A DNA stretch of 5,800 bases, taken from assembly GCA_012032075.1 (NCBI GenBank), contig JAAURU010000247.1:1-5800 (forward strand), in the 5' to 3' direction. Within the stretch, counting starts at the first letter, position 1. Each line of letters begins with the position of its first letter. Positions 1 to 5,800 of the stretch are shown one piece after another. The stretch comes from Flavobacterium sp. Its GTDB lineage: Bacteria > Bacteroidota > Bacteroidia > Flavobacteriales > Flavobacteriaceae. Made by a program: the position numbers and the translations under genes. The notes under the pieces were generated by a model. It was not told the origin of the DNA. It was given only the letters and a program-made list of their open reading frames with translations, and did not search any database.

Positions 1-1250
1 TTCTGCTCCTTTGAAGATTAAATTTCCTGAGTTTTGCACATAAGTTCCAAGGTTTGAATTTGGAAAAACATTAGCAGAAGAGCCTATTAAATCATTACCC
101 GAACCGCTTATGTTAAAAAACTCTCCATTATTTGCAGTTTCACAATTATCTATAAGAACAGCTGTAGCAATTACATTAAGTTCACAAGCTGGTAAAACTG
201 TATAATCTAAAACAAATGGAACCCCACATTGTCCAGAATCAGGATTAAATGTATATTGCCCTGATACCATATTGTCAATTGTTGATGGAGACCAAATACC
301 AGTAATACCATTATCAGAAGTAGTAGGTAATATAGGAGCTGGTTCACCAGCACATATTGGAGCTGGTTCAATAAAGCTTGGAGTTACTTGATTTCTAACT
401 ATCACTTCAATTCTTGTAGGTAATGCACATTGATTGGCATCTGGAGTAAAAGTATATTCAGTTGTTTGAAGATTATCTATTGCTGGAGACCAAACACCAG
501 TAACTCCATCTAATGAAGTTGTAGGTAAGGTAAAAGTTTCTCCATTACATATTGGATCAATTGGAGTAAAAGCAGGTTCAAAAAGTTGTGTGTAATTTAA
601 TAAAACGTTTTGAGTAGTTATTGTTTCATCTCCATCACATGATGTATATATAGCTCGTGCTGTCATGTTTGTACTAGCATTAATACAAACATTAATGTTT
701 AAGTCATTGCTGTAAAACTGACCGTCTTTCAACCAAGAAAAAGTTACATTTGGAGCTCCATCTGGAGTAAATCTCCAACCTTCATTAGCTGCTGACCATG
801 CACCTGTATTTCTTCCTGGTGGAACATGAGCTTGAGTTCCAGCGTTATTTTGAATACCTATAACACCAGCACCTTGTTGCCATGTTGTACAAGGTGTTCT
901 GTTTAAAACATAAACTTCAATTACGTTACTGGTTTCATATAATACTATTTGACTCGTTTGTAAAGGAACATTAGTATTACAACTAAATTGAGCTACATTC
1001 GAAATATTAAATACAAATACCCTACAAGGTGCAGAACCTAAAACTTGATAATTTATATCAGGCATAGCAGGTGGTGTTGTAACAGCTGGGTTTATATCTT
1101 GATAAACACCATAAATTGCATTTCTAATAGGGAATCCTGTATTTGGTATTGTCTGATTAAAACTCCAAGGACAAAATTGATTAGGGGTTGTTGAATTAAA
1201 AGTTACCACACCATTTGATCCCACACTGCATCGTGTATAATTATTCCCAA
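1..1250 (-). CDS. Adhesin piece 4: rest of nidogen-like module, Ig/PKD-like module, paired repeats; partial
   Basis: The frame is open from a stop at 1296-1294 to the left edge and is meaningful from 1250. It resumes the nidogen-like module with FGNNYTRCSVGSNGVVTFN and ends it near 757 (GWRFTPDG). Further motifs include GVYQDINPA, RVFVFNISNV and GAGVIGIQN, as expected of a module that assembles the paired strands of a nidogen-type beta-sandwich. An Ig/PKD-like stretch follows (583-756, VTFSWLKDGQFYS), then two homologous repeats (388-582 and 190-387), then about 63 residues of a further domain (DNCETANNGEFFNISG) that I cannot name. The first in-frame ATG is internal, at 1065-1063, so an automated call could begin there, but that would split a domain. 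A T9SS C-terminal domain is expected further left. Confidence 0.75.
190..582 (-). repeat. Two tandem ~65-residue Cys-containing protein repeats in the adhesin
   Basis: Copy A (388-582, residues 1222-1286) and copy B (190-387, residues 1287-1352) share a clear pattern: Pro-Ile-Cys-x-Gly-Glu near the start, LPTTS, then GVTGVWSP in A and GITGIWSP in B, YTFTPD or YTFNPD, a second Cys (NQCALP or GQCGVP), and a final hydrophobic strand. The likeness is also visible in the DNA. Similar units often precede the T9SS type B sorting domain in flavobacterial surface proteins, which suggests the protein end is not far to the left; that is an inference. Confidence 0.75.
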
Positions 1251-1712
1251 AAAACAAAACTCGAAAGGGAGTGGGATATTTCCTGACCAAATATCATCTG
1301 TAGAAATGTTTAATGGTGTACCTCCTGTAAAAGGGAAAGGTGGAGCAAATGCTATTGGATCTACTTTGTAAGTAGTTGTATTTCCTGTTTCAAAATAAGA
1401 AGCAGTTAAATCTACACAGTTATCAGTTGAACAAACATCTATTACACCGTTATTATTTGTTCCAATATTAACTCCTGCACAGGCTTGTAAACCTGCTACA
1501 ACATAAAATTGAATTGGTACAGATGACCACTCACTTACATTACTTGGACCACATATAGCTCTAACATACACATCATAAAACCAGCCGCTACACCAACAAG
1601 TGTCGCAGGATTTGAATTCACAATTGTTCCTGTAGATGTTGTTGTAGGTGGAGTACTTCCCGTAGGAAGGTATATTACTTCCCATTGTGTTGCAGTACCT
1701 GTTTCGTTCCAA
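1203..1712 (-). CDS. Adhesin piece 3: end of FN3-4 and first part of nidogen-like module
   Basis: The meaningful part runs from about 1577 to 1249; the first ~44 codons overlap piece 2 out of frame. It completes FN3-4 (FYDVYVRAICGPSNVSEWS). A Cys-rich linker follows (GVIDVCSTDNCVDL), then the opening of a module with NISTDDIWSGNIPLPFEFCF. In flavobacterial surface proteins this phrase normally continues as FGN followed by a GSNG turn; here it is interrupted at the T6 run (1254-1249), and the frame runs out at a TAA at 1205-1203. There is no credible start codon or upstream regulatory signal of its own, so it is not an independent gene. Confidence 0.65.
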   Translation of the reverse strand: MERNRYCNTMGSNIPSYGKYSTYNNIYRNNCEFKSCDTCWCSGWFYDVYVRAICGPSNVSEWSSVPIQFYVVAGLQACAGVNIGTNNNGVIDVCSTDNCVDLTASYFETGNTTTYKVDPIAFAPPFPFTGGTPLNISTDDIWSGNIPLPFEFCFLGIIIHDAVWDQMVW

Positions 1713-3679
1713 CCAACAGTAAATTCGTCGTCATTTATACTTATTAAACTCAAACTTATAGGTGCTGGACAAGAAGGTGGTGGTCCACATGTAATATTGG
1801 CATCCCAACCAGAAGCTGTGGTTGCACCGTTTGAAGTAAATCTAAAAGTTAAACAGCCACTTGCATCACTTGAAGTGAAATTTGGTGGTAAATTTGTTCC
1901 TGAAAAAGTCCCTAATAAAGTTGCTGAAACTGAACTCCCATTGAAAATTTCAAAAGTATCGTTTCCAGCTTGGGTATTAAAGGAATTAAAACTTATTGTA
2001 ACTACATCACCAAAATTTTCTGGACATATTGTAAATACACTATTTTCGTTATTTGAATAATTACCTGATGCTCCACCTGTATCATAAAAATTATCTCCTG
2101 CACAATAATTTGGAGTAGTTGTGAAAGCAATTGGCCCAGACCAAACACTAGAGTCTGTAATACTACATATTGCTCTTACATACACTTCATATTGTGTAAC
2201 TGAGTTTAATCCAGTCATTTGATAAGGTCTAGTTCCAGTTAAAACCCCAGAACCAGTTGGATAACCAGTTCCTAAAGGTTGTATAATTATTTCCCATTGG
2301 GTAGCTCCTGCATTATCAGACCAGTTTACAAAACCAGAATTCGAATTAACTCCAGTTACAACTATGTTTGTTGGTTGTGGACATGTTGGAGGAGTACATT
2401 GAGCTACACCATTATATAATAGCGAATTTTGAGATCCAGAACCTGGTGGTTTCGTATAAATAATATTGTTAGCCGTTGGTTCGATTATTGAAACTCCAAC
2501 TTGAGCTGCAGAAGTCCCGTTAGGATTCCAATATAATTCAAAAGGTTGATTATTACATAAAGCAACTGGAACCTGAACAGGATTAGTTCCGTCTGAAACT
2601 AATGGCCCTGTTAAAACAGCTACTGTTACTCCATTTTGACTTACTCTCATTGTATTGCCTTGCCATCCGTTACCACCAGTGTCTGTTAGTTCAAAAATAT
2701 AATTACATTGTTGTGTAGGAGGACACAATGTTGTGGTATAAGTAAATGGACCAGACCATAAACTAAATGTTCCATCGTTACAATCAGCTCTTACCCAATA
2801 CTCATAACTAGTTCCAGGAGTTAATCCAGTAACTGAATAAGCTGTATTGTTACTAGTTGTTGTTCCTGCTCCAGAAGGAATTCCTAATCCTTGTAGTTGA
2901 TTTACCACTTGCCATGAAGTAGCTCCACTAGGGTTTCCCCATGTTAATTGTACTGAAGTATTACTTAAGTTATTAATTGCTAAATTATCTGGAGCTACAC
3001 AACTTTCTCTTTGTATAACTAAAGTATAATTAATGGATGCAACTGCTGATGAGGATGATATAACTATAAAATAAGATTGTCCAGCTATAACTGGAAAGCC
3101 TGTTATTTGTCTTGGAGCATTATTGTTATTTGCCACACCTGCCAAACAAGTAACACCTATGTTTGCACAGGAACTATACACAAATAATGAGGAATTATTT
3201 TGAATAGGTGTAGAGGTTATACTTACATTTCCAGAAAATGTTGGAATAAATTCGTAAACCACCTCATTACTAGCTAAATAATTTGTTCCTCCACCAACAC
3301 ATCCAGCTCCTTGAGGACCATTAATATTGTTTCCATAAACATTAGTATTATCTGTAGTACTGTAAGGAACAGTTGTAATTTGTATTGGATCAGCGCAACT
3401 TAACCCTTGTGGTAAGGTTTGAAAGTTATAGGGTCCTATCCAATTACTTGTTACTCCACCAGCACATATTGCTCTTACATAAAATATATAGGTTGTATTT
3501 GGATTTAATCCAGTAGCTGTATAAGGATTAGTATTAACCAAAATACCAGTTCCTGTAGGGGTTCCACCTGTAGGTAAAATCTCCACTTCCCATTGTGTTG
3601 CTGTACCATTATTTGTCCAACCTAAATTAACAGTAGTTGCTGTGTTACCTGAATCTGTTAACACAGAAGGGGCTAAACA
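1497..3679 (-). repeat. Four dispersed fibronectin type III repeats
   Basis: The copies lie at about 3413-3679, 2726-3001, 2111-2383 and 1497-1771, alternating with PPC-like, sandwich and CUB-like modules. Shared protein signature: a leading Cys-x-x-Pro, then GA/GT-A-T-x-W-(E/Q)-(V/I), P-x-G, (T)GL-x-P-x-T-x-Y, (Y/V)-x-VRA-(I/D)-C, and W-x-G-P before the linker. FN3-4 ends with W-S-S-V-P instead. DNA identity is locally high between FN3-1 and FN3-4, where 3585-3607 and 1677-1699 match at 22 of 23 bases, and around the codons for YVRAIC. The repeats act as spacer or binding modules; no ligand can be inferred. Confidence 0.8.
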
Positions 3680-4006
3680 AGCATCAGTTAACCTTACGTT
3701 ATCAATTAACCAACCATCACCTGATAAAGTTGCTCCTGGTTGAGTATATACCCTTACAAAAGCAACATAAACCTGCTGACCGTTATAAGTAGCCATATTT
3801 ACAACTTTTTCTTCATATTGATTGTAAATCGCATTCAACTGAATTTCATTCCATGTTTGAACGGTTGTAAAACTTGCTGGATTAGTTGGAGATGTTGTCG
3901 AAACCCTTAATTGATAAGAAGTTCCTGCATCTCCAGAAAACAATTGTCTAGTAAAAAACGAATTTGAGAAGCTGCTGTTATTGAAATAGCAGGAGTTACC
4001 AGCCAA
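1535..4006 (-). CDS. Adhesin piece 2: end of cleaved-adhesin module, FN3, PPC-like, FN3, sandwich, FN3, CUB-like, start of FN3
   Basis: The meaningful part runs from about 3952 to 1577; ends outside that are out-of-frame readings of the neighbours, and the apparent start near 4006 is not real. In order: end of the cleaved-adhesin module with GDGWLIDNVRL (to 3680); FN3-1 (3413-3679, GTATQWEVEILPTGG and YVRAIC); PPC-like beta-sandwich (2999-3397, SCADPIQI, VVYEFIPTFSGNVSI, AGQSYFIVI); FN3-2 (2726-3001, YWVRADC); an unnamed Cys-rich beta-sandwich (2387-2725, FELTDTGGNGWQGNTMRV); FN3-3 (2111-2383, VYVRAIC); CUB-like (1787-2104, NYCAGDNFYDTGG, GNDTFEIFNG, GCLTFRFTS); and the first two thirds of FN3-4 from 1771. 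CUB and PPC modules suggest binding to ligands or glycans, but no specific ligand can be read. The piece lacks its own signal peptide. Confidence 0.7.
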   Translation of the reverse strand: MAGNSCYFNNSSFSNSFFTRQLFSGDAGTSYQLRVSTTSPTNPASFTTVQTWNEIQLNAIYNQYEEKVVNMATYNGQQVYVAFVRVYTQPGATLSGDGWLIDNVRLTDACLAPSVLTDSGNTATTVNLGWTNNGTATQWEVEILPTGGTPTGTGILVNTNPYTATGLNPNTTYIFYVRAICAGGVTSNWIGPYNFQTLPQGLSCADPIQITTVPYSTTDNTNVYGNNINGPQGAGCVGGGTNYLASNEVVYEFIPTFSGNVSITSTPIQNNSSLFVYSSCANIGVTCLAGVANNNNAPRQITGFPVIAGQSYFIVISSSSAVASINYTLVIQRESCVAPDNLAINNLSNTSVQLTWGNPSGATSWQVVNQLQGLGIPSGAGTTTSNNTAYSVTGLTPGTSYEYWVRADCNDGTFSLWSGPFTYTTTLCPPTQQCNYIFELTDTGGNGWQGNTMRVSQNGVTVAVLTGPLVSDGTNPVQVPVALCNNQPFELYWNPNGTSAAQVGVSIIEPTANNIIYTKPPGSGSQNSLLYNGVAQCTPPTCPQPTNIVVTGVNSNSGFVNWSDNAGATQWEIIIQPLGTGYPTGSGVLTGTRPYQMTGLNSVTQYEVYVRAICSITDSSVWSGPIAFTTTPNYCAGDNFYDTGGASGNYSNNENSVFTICPENFGDVVTISFNSFNTQAGNDTFEIFNGSSVSATLLGTFSGTNLPPNFTSSDASGCLTFRFTSNGATTASGWDANITCGPPPSCPAPISLSLISINDDEFTVGWNETGTATQWEVIYLPTGSTPPTTTSTGTIVNSNPATLVGVAAGFMMCMLELYVVQVM

Positions 4007-4242
4007 TCTTCGGAAGTATTTCCAGCTCCAATATTTTCTCTGTTAACAAACGCTGATTGCAATCCTCCATCAGGATAGATTAATGCCGCATTAGTAGTAA
4101 TACCCCAATTTTGACCATTTCCAACACCATTGGTAAAAGTATTCCAACCAGAAGGAGGAAAACTAGTCTCAAAATTCTCAGGCAACTGAGAATAGCTAAA
4201 AAACGAGGAAAACATTATGAAAAAAAGTAGAAGTCTTTTCAT
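3907..4242 (-). CDS. Adhesin piece 1: signal peptide and first half of cleaved-adhesin module
   Basis: This is the only piece with a credible start: an ATG at 4242-4240, about 29 nt downstream of the expected transcription start of a perfect -7 box. It encodes a classic Sec signal peptide (MKR, hydrophobic LLLFFIMFSSFF, likely cleavage after SYSQ). The first half of a choice-of-anchor J/cleaved-adhesin module follows, with motifs NFETSFPPSGW and EDWLVTPAISI, the usual opening of this beta-sandwich. After Arg95 at 3960 the frame is lost: the last 16 residues read as unrelated sequence to a TAA at 3909-3907, while the module continues in another frame. As given, the translated product would be 111 residues, far too short to fold as this module. 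Confidence 0.7.
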   Translation of the reverse strand: MKRLLLFFIMFSSFFSYSQLPENFETSFPPSGWNTFTNGVGNGQNWGITTNAALIYPDGGLQSAFVNRENIGAGNTSEDWLVTPAISITAASQIRFLLDNCFLEMQELLIN

Positions 4243-4277
4243 TCTATAGTAATTTAGTTAAGATTTTATTAATAATC

Positions 4278-4285
4278 CAAAGTTA
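4278..4285 (-). promoter_or_regulatory. -7 box of the adhesin promoter
   Basis: On the minus strand this reads TAACTTTG, an exact match to the Bacteroidota primary sigma -7 element TAnnTTTG. It lies 35 nt upstream of the ATG at 4242, so transcription would start near 4271 with a 5' leader of about 29 nt. No good TTTG -33 element is found at normal spacing; only a T-rich stretch sits there, and the nearest TTTG is about 32 nt upstream of the box, which is too far. The A/T-rich leader without a Shine-Dalgarno motif is normal for this phylum. Confidence 0.6.
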
Positions 4286-4344
4286 GCAATTAAAAAATGT
4301 TATAAAATATCTATCGTCAAACTGTGTTTTATCCTCGTTAAAAC

Positions 4345-4381
4345 GCTTTTTTTAAGAGATAGGAATGACTGCTTTTTTTAA
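4345..4381 (+). repeat. 11-bp direct repeat in the divergent intergenic region
   Basis: GCTTTTTTTAA occurs exactly at 4345-4355 and again at 4371-4381, with starts 26 bp apart. The flanking base differs (G after the first, C after the second). The pair lies between the adhesin promoter and the lpxH start, just upstream of the weak lpxH -7 candidate. It could be a protein site, a local duplication, or chance in T-rich DNA. Confidence 0.5.
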
Positions 4382-4382
4382 C

Positions 4383-4390
4383 TATTTTGC
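4383..4390 (+). promoter_or_regulatory. Weak candidate -7 box for lpxH
   Basis: TATTTTGC resembles TAnnTTTGC with one base missing from the spacer. No TTTG -33 element is found about 20 bp upstream. It would place the transcription start very close to the lpxH start codon, leaving a leader of fewer than 20 nt. It is the best candidate in the gap but may be wrong. Confidence 0.25.
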
Positions 4391-4413
4391 AAAAGACTAA
4401 AAAATGAATCATT

Positions 4414-5166
4414 TTGGAAAAACAACTGAAAATATATTTTGCTTCCGATCAACATTTTGGTGCTCCTACAAAAGAGTCTAGTTTCCCAAGAGAACAAAAA
4501 TTTGTAGCTTGGCTAGATGAAGTTAAAAAAGATGCAACTATAATTTTTTTACTGGGTGATTTATTTGATTTTTGGTTTGAATACAAGACAGTAGTTCCAA
4601 AAGGTTTTGTTAGAGTTTTAGGCAAATTGGCAGAAATAAGAGATTTGGGAATTCCCATTCATTTCTTTGTAGGCAATCACGATTTATGGATGCATGATTA
4701 TTTTCAGAAAGAATTAAATATTCCTGTTTATCATGACAATCAAGAATTTATATTTAATGGAAAAACTTTTTTAATTGGTCATGGTGATGGAAAAGGTCCA
4801 GGTGATAAAGGATATAAAAGAATGAAAAAAGTGTTTACCAATTCTTTTTCAAAGTGGTTATTTCGTTGGTTACATCCTGATATTGGAGTAAAGTTAGCCC
4901 AATATTTATCAGTTAAAAACAAATTAATTTCAGGAACAGAAGATGTTACATTTTTAGGAGAAGAAAATGAATGGTTAATTCAGTATGCCAAACGAAAATT
5001 AGAAACCAAACACTATGATTATTTTATCTTTGGTCATAGACATTTACCAATGATTATTCCTGTTTCAGAAACTTCCAAATATGTAAACTTAGGAGATTGG
5101 ATTGGCTATTTTACTTATGGCGTTTTTGACGGAGAAACATTTGAATTAAAAGAATATAAAAACTAA
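4414..5166 (+). CDS. lpxH: UDP-2,3-diacylglucosamine pyrophosphatase LpxH
   Basis: This is a calcineurin-like metallophosphoesterase of 250 residues. It hydrolyses UDP-2,3-diacylglucosamine to lipid X (2,3-diacylglucosamine 1-phosphate) and UMP at the cytoplasmic face of the inner membrane, the fourth step of the lipid A pathway. The full metal-ligand set is present: D12-x-H14 (SDQH), G48-D49 (LLGDLFDFW), G87-N-H-D90, G122-H-G-D125 and G207-H-R-H210. Length and sequence fit flavobacterial LpxH. Start: the frame is closed by a TGA at 4405-4407, and no in-frame ATG lies before the conserved IYFASDQH, so TTG at 4414 is the best start. An out-of-frame ATG sits at 4404; removing one T from 4412-4415 would join it in frame as MNHLEKQLK. 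The gene faces away from the adhesin and converges on the exporter gene, so it is probably transcribed alone. Confidence 0.95.
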   Translation: MEKQLKIYFASDQHFGAPTKESSFPREQKFVAWLDEVKKDATIIFLLGDLFDFWFEYKTVVPKGFVRVLGKLAEIRDLGIPIHFFVGNHDLWMHDYFQKELNIPVYHDNQEFIFNGKTFLIGHGDGKGPGDKGYKRMKKVFTNSFSKWLFRWLHPDIGVKLAQYLSVKNKLISGTEDVTFLGEENEWLIQYAKRKLETKHYDYFIFGHRHLPMIIPVSETSKYVNLGDWIGYFTYGVFDGETFELKEYKN

Positions 5167-5800
5167 TCTTCTTTCTCTAACGCTTCTACCTCATTTTCTA
5201 AATCCAAATTTCTAAATTTTGGGGACACATAAGCCGTTACTAATACCGTTCCAATAGTCATACAACCCCCAAAAACAACTGCTTTTACTGCACCCATTAA
5301 TTTTGCGGTCAGTCCGCTTTCAAAAGCACCTAATTCATTGGAAGAACCCACAAATATAGAATTTACTGAAGAAACCCTTCCTCTCATATGATCTGGAGTG
5401 TGTAATTGTAAAATTGCATTTCTAATTACCACAGAAACACCATCGGCAACTCCGCTTAAAAATAAGGCAAAAACAGATACCCAAAAAATTTCTGACAATC
5501 CAAAAACAATTATACTAATACCAAATATAAATATAGCAATCAATAATTTTTTACCTGCATTTTTATTGAGAGAAAAGTAAGCAGCCAAAAGCATTGTTAT
5601 AATAGAACCAACTGCTGGTGCTGCTCTTAAAATCCCAAAACCCTCTGAACCGACTTTTAAAATATCTTGGGCAAAAATAGGTAGTAAAGCAACTGCTCCA
5701 CCAAATAAAACAGCAAACATATCTAAAGACAATGCTCCTAAAATGGTTTGATTTTTAAATACAAATCGTACACCTTCTTTTAGACTTTGAAAAATTGGCT
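5163..5800 (-). CDS. MFS exporter (MFS_3/EntS-like), C-terminal half; partial at the right edge
   Basis: Visible are 211 residues of the C-terminal half of a major facilitator protein; the family is usually a little over 400 residues, so the start lies to the right. The first residues PIFQSLKEGVRFVFKNQ form the central cytoplasmic loop typical of the MFS_3 (EntS-like) group. About six membrane segments follow: LGALSLDMFAVLFGGAVALL, GILRAAPAVGSIITMLLAAY, LLIAIFIFGISIIVFGL, VSVFALFLSGVADGVSVV, and two after the conserved cytoplasmic loop HTPDHMRGRVSSVNSIF. The tail is acidic (NEVEALEKED). The family exports small molecules such as siderophores by proton antiport, but the substrate cannot be read here. 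The reading frame is continuous through the TTG at 5732-5730, which is an internal Leu and not a start. The TAG stop (5165-5163) overlaps the lpxH TAA. Confidence 0.85.
   Translation of the reverse strand, partial: PIFQSLKEGVRFVFKNQTILGALSLDMFAVLFGGAVALLPIFAQDILKVGSEGFGILRAAPAVGSIITMLLAAYFSLNKNAGKKLLIAIFIFGISIIVFGLSEIFWVSVFALFLSGVADGVSVVIRNAILQLHTPDHMRGRVSSVNSIFVGSSNELGAFESGLTAKLMGAVKAVVFGGCMTIGTVLVTAYVSPKFRNLDLENEVEALEKED

Larger units (their letters stand above)
1..4242 (-). pseudogene. Giant secreted multi-domain adhesin, probable T9SS cargo; three frameshifts, C-terminus off the left edge
   Basis: One gene in four reading-frame pieces. Seen: adding one T on the coding strand at each of three T runs gives 1415 codons without a stop up to the window edge. 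Modules in corrected residues: signal peptide 1-19 (ending SYSQ), cleaved-adhesin/choice-of-anchor J 20-188, FN3 189-277, PPC-like 283-415, FN3 415-506, beta-sandwich 507-619, FN3 621-711, CUB-like 714-819, FN3 825-916, nidogen-like 922-1163, Ig/PKD-like 1164-1221, paired repeats 1222-1352, then a new unidentified module. Family knowledge: such proteins in Flavobacteriaceae are exported by Sec, cross the outer membrane by T9SS using a C-terminal domain, and act in adhesion or gliding. That domain is not visible, so T9SS dependence is inferred. No nonsense substitutions accompany the frameshifts, so assembly error, recent inactivation and recoding all remain possible. No catalytic domain was recognised. 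Confidence 0.85.

Noticed and set aside
1797..2060. 87-codon plus-strand open frame opposite the CUB-like module
   Set aside because: It lies wholly antisense to well-supported adhesin coding sequence, has no promoter-like signal, and its residues show no domain pattern.
4004..4006. Apparent start codon for adhesin piece 2
   Set aside because: The first ~15 codons are an out-of-frame reading of the cleaved-adhesin module, and a separate protein would lack the signal peptide.
1..4242. Polymorphic toxin or enzyme built on adhesin modules
   Set aside because: No catalytic motif, toxin domain or immunity gene is visible; only beta-sandwich and repeat modules can be read, though the C-terminus is outside the window.
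4243..4413. Small RNA or riboswitch in the divergent intergenic region
   Set aside because: No stable GC-rich stem, no U-run after a hairpin and no known aptamer pattern; both leaders appear too short.
4449..4658. 69-codon minus-strand open frame inside lpxH
   Set aside because: It is antisense to the conserved metal-binding N-terminal part of LpxH and is explained by that gene's codons.
5398..5580. 60-codon plus-strand open frame inside the MFS gene
   Set aside because: It is antisense to membrane segments of the exporter; its Lys/Ile/Asn-rich composition is what AT-rich antisense gives.
5730..5732. TTG as the start of the MFS gene
   Set aside because: The same frame continues to the right edge and encodes the conserved KEGVRFVF loop, so this is an internal Leu in a partial gene.

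Overview
The window looks like a piece of a Flavobacteriaceae (Bacteroidota) chromosome. The DNA is AT-rich. The giant gene carries the secreted cysteine-rich FN3/CUB/'cleaved adhesin' modules typical of type IX secretion (T9SS) cargo. A perfect Bacteroidota -7 box (TAnnTTTG) sits ahead of it. LpxH and the MFS exporter both read like flavobacterial family members. No RNA gene, insertion sequence, CRISPR array or attachment site was seen.

Layout. Positions 4242 down to 1 (minus strand) are one very long gene for a secreted, multi-domain adhesin-like protein that runs off the left edge. As given, it is broken by three single-base frameshifts, at 3953-3958, 1577-1580 and 1249-1254. Each is restored by adding one A on the plus strand (one T on the coding strand). 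With these restored, 1415 codons read without a stop: signal peptide, cleaved-adhesin/choice-of-anchor J module, FN3, PPC-like, FN3, beta-sandwich, FN3, CUB-like, FN3, nidogen-like module, Ig/PKD-like module, two ~65-residue Cys-containing repeats, and the start of a further module. The C-terminal sorting domain would lie outside the window.

Positions 4243-4413 are a short divergent intergenic region holding the adhesin promoter, an 11-bp direct repeat and a weak candidate promoter for lpxH. Positions 4414-5166 (plus) encode LpxH, the UDP-2,3-diacylglucosamine pyrophosphatase of lipid A synthesis, apparently from a TTG start. Positions 5163-5800 (minus) are the C-terminal half of an MFS_3/EntS-type exporter, whose stop codon overlaps that of lpxH.

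The three genes do not form an operon (minus, plus, minus), and nothing here shows a shared pathway. The link between a probable T9SS surface protein and a lipid A enzyme is adjacency only. No new multi-gene system is visible. The items most worth a second look are the triple same-direction frameshift of the giant gene, two of which fall in U-UUU-UUR heptamers, and the lpxH start region.
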